DNA of 64,000 bases from Serratia proteamaculans (GTDB lineage: Bacteria; Pseudomonadota; Gammaproteobacteria; Enterobacterales; Enterobacteriaceae): NCBI RefSeq assembly GCF_008830365.1, contig NZ_WBKI01000001.1:558001-622000 (forward strand), read 5' to 3'. Positions 46,778 through 55,861 of this stretch are shown here, in pieces. The notes beneath the pieces are model-generated. The model saw only the letters and a list, made by a program, of their open reading frames with translations, was not told where the DNA came from and made no database searches. Numbering within the stretch: position 1 is the first letter of the stretch; each line of letters starts with the position of its first letter. Both the position numbers and the translations under genes were made by a program.

Positions 46778-47688
46778 CCGGGTGGGTGCTCACTGACAGC
46801 TTCGGTCACCAAATCGCGAAAACGCGTGATGATGGCCGATGTTCGGTTGTTGCGCAGCGCCAGATAAAGCGGCGCACTGAGCTGGGCCCGATCGTCAATC
46901 GCCCGGTAGACAATGCCGTCGCCCCCCAAACGTCGCATCGAGGCAGGCACGATGGATAGCCCCAAACCGGCACCGACCAAACTGAGGGTCGCGGGCAGGC
47001 GCGGGGCCTCCTGAATCACGCGCGGGCTGAAACCGGCACGGTGGCAGGCCGCCAGAATAGCATCGTACAAACCCTGACCCGCAGGTCGACGGTACAAAAT
47101 AAAGGCTTCGCGGGTTAACGCCGTCAGCGGCAGCGGTTGTTCGCCGTTAACCGCCAGTGGATGACCCACCGGAAGCGCGACCAACATCGGTTCGCGCAGC
47201 ACCGGTTCAATCGTCAACCCTGGAATGCCGCCCACCGGCGAGCGCACAAAGGCCACGTCAAGGCGTTCATCCACCAGTGCCTCCAATAGCTCACCGCTGC
47301 CGGCCTCTTCCAACTGAGTGGTAATGCCCGGCAGGATCTCCCGGTAGCGGCGCAGCAGATTGGGCACAAAAGGGTGCAGAGCGGCAGAACTGGTGAAGCC
47401 GATGGCAATATGCCCTTGTTCACCGCGTGCGGCACGGTGTACCGCCTCGGTCAGATGTTCCGCACGTTCCAACAGTGCACGCGCTTCATTGAACAGTACA
47501 TTGCCGGCTTCGGTGACGCGCACGCCGCGCGGCAGGCGCTGCAACAGTTTTACCCCCAGCTCGTCTTCCAACCCCTGCAACAGGCGGGTTAACGGCGGCT
47601 GCTGAATAAACAGACGTTCGGCGGCGCGGGTAATATTGCCTTCTTCTACCACGGTAACGAACGCCCGCAGGCGGCGAAGTTCGATCAT
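46774..47688 (-). CDS. LysR-family transcriptional regulator
   Basis: 304 residues. The N-terminal LysR helix-turn-helix (MIELRRLRAFVTVVEEGN, TRAAERLFIQQPPLTRLLQGLEDEL written in two parts) is followed by the effector-binding domain. The start at 47688 gives a proper AGGG spacing; an ATG two codons earlier is also possible. It is divergent from the chromate-transporter pair across about 100 bp, so those genes are likely targets. The effector is unknown. Confidence 0.9.
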   Translation of the reverse strand: MIELRRLRAFVTVVEEGNITRAAERLFIQQPPLTRLLQGLEDELGVKLLQRLPRGVRVTEAGNVLFNEARALLERAEHLTEAVHRAARGEQGHIAIGFTSSAALHPFVPNLLRRYREILPGITTQLEEAGSGELLEALVDERLDVAFVRSPVGGIPGLTIEPVLREPMLVALPVGHPLAVNGEQPLPLTALTREAFILYRRPAGQGLYDAILAACHRAGFSPRVIQEAPRLPATLSLVGAGLGLSIVPASMRRLGGDGIVYRAIDDRAQLSAPLYLALRNNRTSAIITRFRDLVTEAVSEHPPG

Positions 47689-47792
47689 AGCCATACCCTA
47701 AAGGTATCCTTGTTGCTTATGAAATGCATTAGACAGCATGACATGGCGGCGCGCATCATACCAGCCATCATAAAAGCAATGTGGAAGCGGCA

Positions 47793-48365
47793 ATGTCTGA
47801 ATCTGATGCGATAAAAAACAGCCAACCTGCGTTACCACCGGGTAATGGCGAGTTGTTTTGGGGCTTTCTGATGCTTGGGTTAATGGGCTTTGGCGGCGTA
47901 CTGCCGCTGGCGCGCAACATGCTGGTGGAGGATCGTCGCTGGCTGAGTGGTGAACAGTTTACCGAATTGCTGGGGTTGTGTCAGTTTTTGCCCGGTGGCA
48001 ACGTGATCAACCTTTCTGTGGCGGTGGGCATGGAGTTCCGCGGTCTGCGGGGGGCGTTGTGTGCACTGTTGGGGCTGATCAGTGCGCCGACGGCGATTGT
48101 GGTGGGATTGGGCATGGTCTACGCCCGCTTCCAGAACGATGCACATGTGCAGGGCGTGTTTGCCGGGTTGGCCGCTGCGGCGGCGGGTTTACTGTTGTCC
48201 ACCGGGGTAAAAATGCTGTTACCGCTGCGCGGTAAATGGCTGGCGCTGGCGATTGTCGCACTCAACCTGATCGCCATCGCCTGGCTGCGTCTGCCGTTAT
48301 TACCGACCATGCTGGTACTGGCACCGTTGAGCATTCTGCTGATGGGGTGGAGGAGCCGTTCATGA
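47793..48365 (+). CDS. Chromate transporter family protein, N-terminal half type
   Basis: A 190-residue membrane protein of the short CHR family. The motif GLMGFGGVLPLARNMLVEDRRW near the N-terminus and FTELLGLCQFLPGGNVINLS match CHR domains; about six helices. Short CHR proteins work as pairs of homologous halves, here with the next gene (4-bp overlap). The family exports chromate in some bacteria, but many members have no proven substrate. Confidence 0.85.
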   Translation: MSESDAIKNSQPALPPGNGELFWGFLMLGLMGFGGVLPLARNMLVEDRRWLSGEQFTELLGLCQFLPGGNVINLSVAVGMEFRGLRGALCALLGLISAPTAIVVGLGMVYARFQNDAHVQGVFAGLAAAAAGLLLSTGVKMLLPLRGKWLALAIVALNLIAIAWLRLPLLPTMLVLAPLSILLMGWRSRS

Positions 48366-48883
48366 TGGGCATCCTGATTTCGCTGGCGGTGATCTTCACG
48401 GAGTTGTCGTTGCTGGCGTTCGGTGGCGGCATGACCATTCTGCCGGAAATGCAGCGTCAGGTGGTGGAGGTTCACCAATGGATGAGCGCGCAGGAGTTCA
48501 GTGCGCTGTTCGCCATGGCGCAGGCTGCACCGGGGCCGAATATGATGATCGTGCCGCTGATTGGCTGGCACGTGGCCGGCTGGGCCGGACTGCTGGTCTC
48601 TTCGGTCGCCAAATTCGGTCCGTCGTCGTTCGTCACCCTGTTGGTGATGGGTGCCTGGCGGCGTTTCAAGGACAAACCCTGGCGGCGCAGAGTGCAGAGC
48701 GGTCTGGTGCCGGTTACCGTCGGTTTGGTGGCGGCGAGTGGGGTGCTGATTGCCGAGGCTTCCGCGCCAAGCTGGCCGCTGGCGGCGATTATTCTGCTGG
48801 CCACGCTCGTGAGCATGAGCAAGCGCATTCATCCGCTATGGGTGCTGGCGGGCGGGGCGTTAATGGGATTGTTGGTGGCGTGA
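48362..48883 (+). CDS. Chromate transporter family protein, C-terminal half type
   Basis: 173 residues. LLAFGGGMTILPEMQRQVVE, FSALFAMAQAAPGPNMM and the following helices are a second CHR domain. The ATGA overlap with the previous gene couples the two halves. The function is as for its partner. Confidence 0.85.
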   Translation: MMGILISLAVIFTELSLLAFGGGMTILPEMQRQVVEVHQWMSAQEFSALFAMAQAAPGPNMMIVPLIGWHVAGWAGLLVSSVAKFGPSSFVTLLVMGAWRRFKDKPWRRRVQSGLVPVTVGLVAASGVLIAEASAPSWPLAAIILLATLVSMSKRIHPLWVLAGGALMGLLVA

Positions 48884-48924
48884 CGGCAGATTTTTTTACG
48901 CTGCCGCCATGCCAGAAAAGCAGG

Positions 48925-49341
48925 TTATTGGCGTGGTGTCAGCGTAAATCGCGGCTTGCCGTTATGGTTCATCACTTCATAGTGCTTAGGGGCCGTCAGC
49001 GCCAGGAACGCGACCATGCTGCCGTCGGCGTTGGTTAACGTCATACCGTCCGGCGTTGGGCGCCAGGCAACCGGCAGTTCTGTCAGGGCCAGCGGCTGCA
49101 GACACTGTGTCGAGGCGGTAAAACGGTAGGCGTTGGTACCTTCGATCAGTTCATCACTTAATTCAACGTCACAGGTGGCGGCGTTGTTTTCCGCATCATT
49201 CAACTGCCAGTGCCCTTTCAGTGCAGAGGGGGCCAGCAGGGGCAGTGAACTGGCAAAGCTGGTGCTGCTTAACATAAGGCTCATAACAACTCCTGTCAGG
49301 GCAACGCGCCGTAGTGTGCGCAAACAGAGAAATCTCGACAT
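48925..49341 (-). CDS. inh: Metalloprotease inhibitor, AprI/Inh family (SmaPI-like)
   Basis: 138 residues from ATG 49341 (AAGGAG upstream). A Sec signal peptide ends at TSFA-SS. The mature protein starts SSLPLLAPSALKGHWQL, has one disulfide pair (ATCDVEL ... STQCLQ) and the conserved WRPTPDGMTLTNADGS segment of the Serratia serralysin inhibitor SmaPI. Such inhibitors protect the periplasm from secreted serralysin by inserting the N-terminal strand into the active site. No serralysin gene is in the window. Confidence 0.88.
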   Translation of the reverse strand: MSRFLCLRTLRRVALTGVVMSLMLSSTSFASSLPLLAPSALKGHWQLNDAENNAATCDVELSDELIEGTNAYRFTASTQCLQPLALTELPVAWRPTPDGMTLTNADGSMVAFLALTAPKHYEVMNHNGKPRFTLTPRQ

Positions 49342-49426
49342 CGGCCACTCCTTACTGAAATCCGCTAATACCATAGCACGATCCCTGGTACTGGGTGAGT
49401 AAAGGGCAAGGGGTTTTAATGCTCGT

Positions 49427-49927
49427 TTACCGGCGAAAAATAAGCACCATCAGCATTTCGTCGAGATAACCTTGTTCGGTTTTTAAAGCTCGAGGTTCCA
49501 TGCCATAGGGCTCGAAACCGTATTTTTTGTAGAGGCTGATTGCGGCATCGTTGTCCGCTACAACCGTCAGCAGTATCTGCTCGACCTGGTTGGAACCATA
49601 GTCAATGACCGCTTTTAGCAGTGCATTGGCGATCCCCTGGCCTCTGAATTCGGGTTCAACAAATACCCCCGTCAGGGAAGCCTTATGGGTATCTTTAATC
49701 CCCTCGGCCTGCCTGAATACCATAATTCCCACGATCTTGCCGTTTGAATAGGCGCCGAATACGGCGCAGTTGGCGAGTCTGTCGGCAAAAAACGGTAGCG
49801 ATCTTATGGCCTCAACCGAATAAAGCGAGCCGAACATCTCGGGGGACTTTTTTAAAGCCGAAAGCCGGATAGTCCGAAAATCCTCGGCGTCTTCTGCTTG
49901 CAGGCGGCGAATTTTAATATCAAGCAT
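49427..49927 (-). CDS. GNAT-family N-acetyltransferase
   Basis: 166 residues with the GNAT core: GVFVEPEFRGQGIANALLKAV carries the acetyl-CoA loop (RGQGIA), followed by LTVVADNDAAISLYKKYGF, which closes the fold. The substrate is unknown. It is monocistronic, between the inhibitor and a hydrolase. Confidence 0.88.
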   Translation of the reverse strand: MLDIKIRRLQAEDAEDFRTIRLSALKKSPEMFGSLYSVEAIRSLPFFADRLANCAVFGAYSNGKIVGIMVFRQAEGIKDTHKASLTGVFVEPEFRGQGIANALLKAVIDYGSNQVEQILLTVVADNDAAISLYKKYGFEPYGMEPRALKTEQGYLDEMLMVLIFRR

Positions 49928-49956
49928 GGAGGGTTTCCTGTCCTGTATCGAGAGGG

Positions 49957-50964
49957 TTATGGCTGCAATGTCTTGATCAGCGCCTGATTAAATTGCGCAG
50001 GTTGTTCCATCTGTGGCGCATGGCCCAGCCCCGGGAACTCGATCAGGCGGGCGTGCGGGATCAGTTTTGCCACCTGTTTGCCCAGTAGATTGTAATGACC
50101 GAGCTTGGCCTTGACCGCTGGCGGGGCGATGTCGCTGCCGATGGCGGTAGTGTCAGCGGTGCCAATCATCAGCGTGGTCGGCGTTTGCAGATCCTTAAAT
50201 TCGTAGTACACCGGCTGGGTAAAAATCATGTCGTAAATCAGCGCCGAGTTCCAGGCCACCAGGCGATGCCCCGGCCCGTTGTTCAGCCCGGCCAGCATAT
50301 CGACCCAGCGGTCATATTCTGGTTTCCAACGGCCGACATAGTAGGTATTCAACTCATATTGTCGGATACCGGCAGCGGACGTTTTCAGTTCACGCTCGAA
50401 CCATTGATCGACGCTGCGCCACGGCACACCTTTGGCTTTCCAGTCTTCCAGCCCAATCGGGTTCACCATCACCAGTTGTTCTACTGCCAGCGGATACATC
50501 AGGCTGTAACGCGTAGCCAGCATACCGCCGGTGGAGTGGCCGACGATCACCGTTTTACTGATTTTCAGGTTATTCAGCAACGCGTGGGTGTTCTGCGCCA
50601 ACTGTTGGAAGCTGTATTGGTAATGTTGTGGTTTGGTCGAGCTGCAAAAACCGATTTGGTCCGGCGCGATCACCCGGTAGCCGGCTTTGCTCAGCGCCTT
50701 GATAGTCTCTTGCCAGGTGGCGGCACAAAAGTTTTTGCCGTGCATCAGCACCGCAGTGTGACCATTGGCTTCACCCTCTGGCGGCACGTCCATATAACCC
50801 ATGCTTAACGACTGCCCTTGAGAGCTAAAGTTGTACTGCTCCAGGGGATAAGGGTAGTGAAAGCCCTGCAGTTCCTGACCGTACTTCGGCGTTTCGGTTG
50901 CCGCGTTAGCCGTAAAGGCGGTGAGGGCGGCGGATAGCAGCCAGAGGCGGGAAAATCTCAGCAT
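49957..50964 (-). CDS. Exported alpha/beta hydrolase
   Basis: 335 residues from ATG 50964 (AAGGAG upstream). A Sec signal peptide (LWLLSAALTAFTANA) is followed by an alpha/beta hydrolase domain with an oxyanion segment (VLMHGKNFCAATW), nucleophile elbow GHSTGG (about residue 157) and a His in GLGHAPQME. It is probably a periplasmic esterase or epoxide-hydrolase-like enzyme; the substrate is unknown. Confidence 0.85.
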   Translation of the reverse strand: MLRFSRLWLLSAALTAFTANAATETPKYGQELQGFHYPYPLEQYNFSSQGQSLSMGYMDVPPEGEANGHTAVLMHGKNFCAATWQETIKALSKAGYRVIAPDQIGFCSSTKPQHYQYSFQQLAQNTHALLNNLKISKTVIVGHSTGGMLATRYSLMYPLAVEQLVMVNPIGLEDWKAKGVPWRSVDQWFERELKTSAAGIRQYELNTYYVGRWKPEYDRWVDMLAGLNNGPGHRLVAWNSALIYDMIFTQPVYYEFKDLQTPTTLMIGTADTTAIGSDIAPPAVKAKLGHYNLLGKQVAKLIPHARLIEFPGLGHAPQMEQPAQFNQALIKTLQP

Positions 50965-51345
50965 CCTGATCTCCTTATGAAAAATCGGCAAGAGTCTGAG
51001 TATAGTTGCATTACATTGGCTTTCAGAATGAAAAGTCAATTTGCAGAGTTGTGGACTAATAGTTATAGAAGGGACCAGCCATTTTTAATTCAGATTGCCA
51101 CTGGAGGAAATAGTGGTTTATTAGACTGTTTTGTATTGAAAAACACACTGCACCAGGAAGATGGTCACCATGGTGGTTTATTAACATGGTAATTATTCAT
51201 TAAGAAATAAAATAATGATTTTAATTTTAAATAGGGTGCCTGATTAATTTTTAAACTTGACAACTCTCTATCATCATCTTTAATGATAAATCGTATGTAA
51301 AAATAATCCTATTTATAACGAGCGCTATCTACAGGAATCCATGCA
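50965..51345. other. AT-rich upstream region of the sodorifen-like cluster
   Basis: 381 bp with GC content falling sharply compared with the genes to the left. A sigma-70 promoter is visible at 51257-51284. A 71-codon open frame at 50977-51192 lacks a ribosome site and is not called. Confidence 0.5.
51257..51284 (+). promoter_or_regulatory. Sigma-70 promoter of the terpene cluster
   Basis: -35 TTGACA (51257-51262) and -10 TTTAAT (51279-51284) with 16-bp spacing, about 55 bp upstream of the isomerase start. Just past the -35, TATCAT ... ATGATA forms an imperfect dyad that could be an operator. Confidence 0.65.
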
Positions 51346-51885
51346 ATGGAAGAAATGCTGATACTCGTTGATAACGAAGATAACTCTATTGGTTCTGCGG
51401 GTAAATTATCTGTTCATCAACAAGGGCTATTACACCGAGCATTTTCGATATTTATATTTGATAGTGAAGGAAAATTACTTCTACAGCGACGTGCATTAAG
51501 TAAATATCACTCGGCAGGGCTGTGGACTAACAGTTGCTGTGGCCATCCCCGCTGGGGCGAGGCTACGCAAGCCGCGGCTTGCCGACGCTTGCAAGAAGAA
51601 ATGGGTTTTGTTACCCGTTTGAAGAAAGTTTCCAGTTTTACTTATCATGCTGAAGTTCCTGGTGATTTAATTGAGCATGAGTTTGACCATATATTTGTGG
51701 GTCAGTTCGACGGTGAACCGCAGATTAATTGTGATGAAGCGGCGGATTGGCAGTGGATTGATATTATACAATTAATTCATAAAGTAGAGTCATATCCTGA
51801 AAACTTCACCGCATGGTTCAATGTAATAATAAAGAATGTCAGTGCCAATGAACTTGAAGAGTGGGGGAAGCTCGCTTCCTGCTAG
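51346..51885 (+). CDS. sodA: Isopentenyl diphosphate isomerase, type I (SodA-like)
   Basis: A 179-residue Nudix-fold isomerase. Catalytic Cys in TNSCCGHP (about residue 65), metal-binding His residues nearby, the Nudix-like EEMGF helix (RRLQEEMGF), and the second catalytic region with Glu in EHEFDHIFVG. It balances IPP and DMAPP for farnesyl diphosphate supply. It is first in a cluster with DXS, a methyltransferase and a terpene synthase, the composition of the S. plymuthica sodorifen cluster. Its low GC relative to DXS is notable. Confidence 0.9.
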   Translation: MEEMLILVDNEDNSIGSAGKLSVHQQGLLHRAFSIFIFDSEGKLLLQRRALSKYHSAGLWTNSCCGHPRWGEATQAAACRRLQEEMGFVTRLKKVSSFTYHAEVPGDLIEHEFDHIFVGQFDGEPQINCDEAADWQWIDIIQLIHKVESYPENFTAWFNVIIKNVSANELEEWGKLASC

Positions 51886-51911
51886 TGCTATCAACGTTAA
51901 TTAACGGGTGA

Positions 51912-53756
51912 ATGGCTATGGATACCCTATTGGATTTAATTAAGTTTCCGGCCGATTTACGGAAACTAACCTGTGAGCAATTAGTGCAGGTAGCCAATGA
52001 ACTGCGCACATTTTTATTATCCAGCATCGCGCAAAGCGGTGGCCATTTAGCCTCTAATCTCGGCGTGGTGGAATTAACCTTGGCCTTGCATTATGTCTTT
52101 GATACGCCGAACGATCGCCTTGTCTGGGACGTAGGCCATCAATCCTATCCGCACAAGGCGATCACCGGTCGGCGTGGGCAGATGAGCAGCCTGCGCAAAA
52201 GAGGTGGCATCTCGGGGTTTCCGCGGCGCGATGAATCCCCCTATGACACCTTCGGCACCGCCCACTCCAGCACCTCTATTTCTGCCGCGTTGGGGATGGC
52301 TCATGCTGCACGGTTGCAGCAACAACGTAGGCATTGCATCGCTGTAATCGGTGATGGGGCGCTCAGCGCCGGTTTGGCTTATGAGGCAATGAATAACGCC
52401 ACGCTTGACTCGAATATGTCCTTGCTGGTGATTATCAACGACAACGACATGTCGATTTCACCTTCGGTCGGTGCGCTGAAAAAGCACCTTGCCGGCCTGT
52501 TGGGGGGCGAGTCGACCGCACTGTTCAGTACATTGGGGTTTAATTACACCGGCCCGGTAGACGGGCACGATATCGCCGCGTTGGTTCCGGCGTTGGTGCG
52601 CGTGCGCGATCGGGGCGGAATACAACTGTTGCACGTCATCACCCGCAAAGGCTGTGGCTTTTCATACGCCGAGGCCGATCCTGTGGGCTACCATGCACCC
52701 GCCAAATTCTGTCCGCAGGCCGGGATCTTGCCCGCCAGCGGCGGAAAACTCACCTATACCCGGGTATTCAGCGACTGGCTGTGTGATGAAGCCGAACGAG
52801 ATCCGCGGGTGGTCGGCATCACCCCGGCGATGCGGGAAGGTTCCGGCCTGGTGACCTTCCAGCAACGCTTCCCCGATCGTTACTTCGATGTGGGCATCGC
52901 CGAACAGCATGCGGTGACCTTTGCGGGCGGACTGGCTGCCGAAGGCATGCGGCCAGTGCTGGCGATTTATTCCACTTTCCTGCAGCGCGGTTATGACCAG
53001 TTAATCCACGATATCGCCATCCAGCACCTGCCAGTGACCTTCGCCATCGATCGCGCCGGGGTGGTGGGGGCTGATGGGGCGACCCATATGGGGATGTTTG
53101 ATTTGGCCTATCTGCGCTGTATTCCCAATCTGCTGGTGATGTGCCCGGCGGATGAGAATGAATGCCGTCAGATGCTGCACACCGCCCTGCATCATGAAGG
53201 TCCTGCTGCGGTGCGTTATCCGCGCGGTAGTGGCCCCGGCGTGGTGCCGCTGCGGCAGATGGTGGCATTGCCGTTGGGCGAGGCTCAGGTTTGCCGTATT
53301 GGCCGGCGGATCGCCATTCTGGCTTTTGGCTCTATGGTGGCACCCAGTCTGGAAGTCGGCGTCAGGCTGGATGCGACCGTGGTCAATATGCGTTTCGTTA
53401 AACCGCTCGATGCCGGGTTGTTGCAGCGCCTGGCGCAAACCCATGAGGTTGTGGTCACCGTAGAAGAAGGTTGCCTCGCCGGTGGGGCCGGCAGCGCCTG
53501 TCTGGAGAGTCTGTCCGCCGCCGGGATCGCGGTGAAGAGCCTATTGCTGGGTTTTCCGGATCATTTTGTTGAGCATGGCGAATCCGCCGAGCTGTTGGCG
53601 GCGTATGGTCTGGACGCTGACGGCATTGAAAGCGCCATCGTCAGCTTTGTGACCCCGTCGGTAGCGGACCTCGCCACCGTGGCGGGGAGTTTTACCGAGG
53701 GAAGTGAATCTTTCTTGCCCGAAAATACGCACATTTATCGAGGAGAGCGACCATGA
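51912..53756 (+). CDS. sodB: 1-deoxy-D-xylulose-5-phosphate synthase (SodB-like)
   Basis: 614 residues, about as long as E. coli Dxs. Thiamine diphosphate site: [17 protein letters not shown] followed by [12 protein letters not shown]. The transketolase-type pyrimidine domain has [17 protein letters not shown], and YPRGSGPG lies before the C-terminal domain. It makes DXP from pyruvate and glyceraldehyde-3-phosphate and would raise flux into the MEP pathway for the cluster; a housekeeping dxs is expected elsewhere. ATG 51912 or 51918 may start it. ATGA overlap with the methyltransferase. Confidence 0.93.
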   Translation: MAMDTLLDLIKFPADLRKLTCEQLVQVANELRTFLLSSIAQSGGHLASNLGVVELTLALHYVFDTPNDRLVWDVGHQSYPHKAITGRRGQMSSLRKRGGISGFPRRDESPYDTFGTAHSSTSISAALGMAHAARLQQQRRHCIAVIGDGALSAGLAYEAMNNATLDSNMSLLVIINDNDMSISPSVGALKKHLAGLLGGESTALFSTLGFNYTGPVDGHDIAALVPALVRVRDRGGIQLLHVITRKGCGFSYAEADPVGYHAPAKFCPQAGILPASGGKLTYTRVFSDWLCDEAERDPRVVGITPAMREGSGLVTFQQRFPDRYFDVGIAEQHAVTFAGGLAAEGMRPVLAIYSTFLQRGYDQLIHDIAIQHLPVTFAIDRAGVVGADGATHMGMFDLAYLRCIPNLLVMCPADENECRQMLHTALHHEGPAAVRYPRGSGPGVVPLRQMVALPLGEAQVCRIGRRIAILAFGSMVAPSLEVGVRLDATVVNMRFVKPLDAGLLQRLAQTHEVVVTVEEGCLAGGAGSACLESLSAAGIAVKSLLLGFPDHFVEHGESAELLAAYGLDADGIESAIVSFVTPSVADLATVAGSFTEGSESFLPENTHIYRGERP

Positions 53757-54739
53757 GCAATCTGTCTGAAACCCAGTATTCCGATCCGGTGTATCTGCAG
53801 AACCTGCCTTATCAGGTGATCCGGGATAAGCAAACCGACAGTTATGAAGAGAAGGTGGTGCAGACCTACTGTGAAGAGCCGGAGCATTGGCGCAAGGCGA
53901 TTGGCGATACGTTGCTGTTTCAGTTTGGCGTGTATGAGGATGTCTCACCGTCATTGGCCCCGGCGTCAAAGTTGAAGCCCACCGCCTCGCTGGACGAATC
54001 CAGCGTACGCTATTTTGAGCAGCAGCTATTTCTGGCCGGCGTCACCGGCAGCGATCGCCCGGCGATGCGCCGTATCCTGGATATCGGCTGTGGCTGGGGT
54101 TACATCCTCAAGCATTTGGCGGAACGTTATCCTGAGTGCCGGCGCTTGGATGGGGTTAACGTCAGCGCCCAACAGCTTAATTACTGCGCCAGACTTCACG
54201 CCGAGCAAGGGCTGGCTAATCGCATTAATCTGTTCTTATGCAATGCGCAAGATATCGGACTGTTGCCGGATCCGGCGGATTTGTACGACCTGGTGATCAT
54301 TCGCGGCGTGATTTCGCATTTCCCTAATGAGCTGTATGAGAAGGCGATGCGTGCATTGTTTACCCGAGTGCGCCCCGGCGGCAAGGTGATTATTTCCGAC
54401 AATCTGTACAACGTCGAACCGGATCGCTACCAGTCCGATACGCCGGATATGGTTGATCGCCTGGCCTGCCGCCATCAGAAAACTCCGGCCTATTTCAGCC
54501 AGGTGCTGGAGGACAGCGGCTTTGGCGTGAAGGATTTTCGCGTGTTGCCCTCCAACGTCGATGTGGCGCACTGGTTGATGGACTCCAAGGCCAATATTGA
54601 ACGCCATTTCCCGGAAGGCGTTGGCGGTGCGCTGGAAGAACTGCGGATACTGGCTGAAAACTGGTCGGTAGCCTTGCTGAAGGACAAGGTTTCCACCTAC
54701 AGCGTGATTGCCCAAAAGCCGATCAAACCGGTGGTTTAA
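53753..54739 (+). CDS. sodC: SAM-dependent methyltransferase, FPP C-methyltransferase type (SodC-like)
   Basis: A 328-residue class I methyltransferase with SAM motif [21 protein letters not shown], then [11 protein letters not shown] and [18 protein letters not shown]. In sodorifen biosynthesis SodC methylates and cyclises farnesyl diphosphate to pre-sodorifen diphosphate, giving a C16 prenyl diphosphate. Its place between DXS and the Rieske/terpene synthase pair supports that role. Whether the same C16 intermediate is made here is inference. Confidence 0.85.
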   Translation: MSNLSETQYSDPVYLQNLPYQVIRDKQTDSYEEKVVQTYCEEPEHWRKAIGDTLLFQFGVYEDVSPSLAPASKLKPTASLDESSVRYFEQQLFLAGVTGSDRPAMRRILDIGCGWGYILKHLAERYPECRRLDGVNVSAQQLNYCARLHAEQGLANRINLFLCNAQDIGLLPDPADLYDLVIIRGVISHFPNELYEKAMRALFTRVRPGGKVIISDNLYNVEPDRYQSDTPDMVDRLACRHQKTPAYFSQVLEDSGFGVKDFRVLPSNVDVAHWLMDSKANIERHFPEGVGGALEELRILAENWSVALLKDKVSTYSVIAQKPIKPVV

Positions 54740-54823
54740 GGCGGGTAAGCTTCGGCCACGGGATAACCAGAGCCGCAGTCAGGTGGCCAAAGCCCAATTG
54801 ATAGTTCAGTACAGGAATTCATT

Positions 54824-55861
54824 ATGGATGCATTCTCGACGGCAGAGCAGGACAGCGTAGTGCCTATTACCCTGATATCCGCGCCAGCACATAAGCGCAG
54901 TGCCACGGGTATTGGCCAGATCGCCTTGCCTTATCCCAACGGGTGGTTCGCGGCTGGATTCAGCCACCAACTGCTGGCGGAGCAGGTTCAGCGGGTGTCC
55001 TTTATGGGGCAGGAGTTGGTGCTGTACCGTACTGCCTCCGGCATAGCGCGGGCGATAGACCCTTATTGTCCGCATCTCGGTGCGCATCTGGGTTATGGAG
55101 GCAAAGTGGTGGGAGAAGAGCTGGTTTGCCCGTTTCACGGTCTGGCCTTTAACCCTGATGGACTGTGTGTGCGAACTGCCGGTGGTCAAAAACCCCCGGT
55201 AGCGGCGTTGACGCAGCGTTACACCACTGAGGTCGACGGCGTCATTTTCGTCTGGCGCCATCAGGATGATTTACCGCCGTACTGGCAATTGCCGGTACTT
55301 GACCGAGCGGGTTTTTCGCAGGGACGCTATGAAAATTTCGTGTTGCAGGGGCTGTGTCAGGACATGACGGAAAACAGCGCCGATCCGCTGCATTTCGCCT
55401 ATTTGCACGGTTTGCAAGAGGTGGTCACTCGGCACCAGGAAGATCGGCACCAGATGACCTACACCATGCAAGCCAAGGTCTTCGGCCAGGCGGTGAATAT
55501 GAAAATGCGATGCTTTGGTCTAGGTTACGCCGTAGGTGAGGCCGAATTCGCTCGTTTGGGGCTGATTGCGCGCACTCAGGCTCTGGGCACGCAGATCACG
55601 CCGTTAAGCTGGGATTTCCGCATGATTGACACTATCCGCGTTGAGCGAGTTTCGCGTTTGCCGCACCGGCTGCAGCGCTTGGTTTATGCCGCCTTGCTGC
55701 TTTACATCCATCGCTGGTTTGTCAAAACGGTGAAGGAGGATTTTGATGTCTGGCGCAACCGGCGCTTTGTCGAACAGCCTAAATTGATTGCTGGCGAAGG
55801 CAATATGGCCGTGTACCGTCGCTGGACCACACAATTTTATCCGCAAGGAGACCTGGAATGA
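54824..55861 (+). CDS. Rieske-type non-heme iron oxygenase within the terpene cluster
   Basis: 345 residues. The N-terminal Rieske [2Fe-2S] motif is CPHLGAHLG ... CPFHGLAF (CxH-x17-CxxH). The mononuclear iron site is ADPLHFAYLHG (Asp-x2-His-x4-His). It resembles KshA/steroid-type Rieske oxygenases more than ring-hydroxylating dioxygenases. It starts 84 bp after the methyltransferase and overlaps the terpene synthase by 4 bp, so it belongs to the operon. The described S. plymuthica sodorifen cluster has four genes and no Rieske enzyme, so oxidation of the terpene is likely here. No reductase is encoded nearby. Confidence 0.88.
   Translation: MDAFSTAEQDSVVPITLISAPAHKRSATGIGQIALPYPNGWFAAGFSHQLLAEQVQRVSFMGQELVLYRTASGIARAIDPYCPHLGAHLGYGGKVVGEELVCPFHGLAFNPDGLCVRTAGGQKPPVAALTQRYTTEVDGVIFVWRHQDDLPPYWQLPVLDRAGFSQGRYENFVLQGLCQDMTENSADPLHFAYLHGLQEVVTRHQEDRHQMTYTMQAKVFGQAVNMKMRCFGLGYAVGEAEFARLGLIARTQALGTQITPLSWDFRMIDTIRVERVSRLPHRLQRLVYAALLLYIHRWFVKTVKEDFDVWRNRRFVEQPKLIAGEGNMAVYRRWTTQFYPQGDLE

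Noticed and set aside
50977-51192. A 71-codon plus-strand frame before the terpene cluster
   Set aside because: It starts on the antisense of the 50964 gene's ribosome site, has none of its own, and lies upstream of the cluster promoter.
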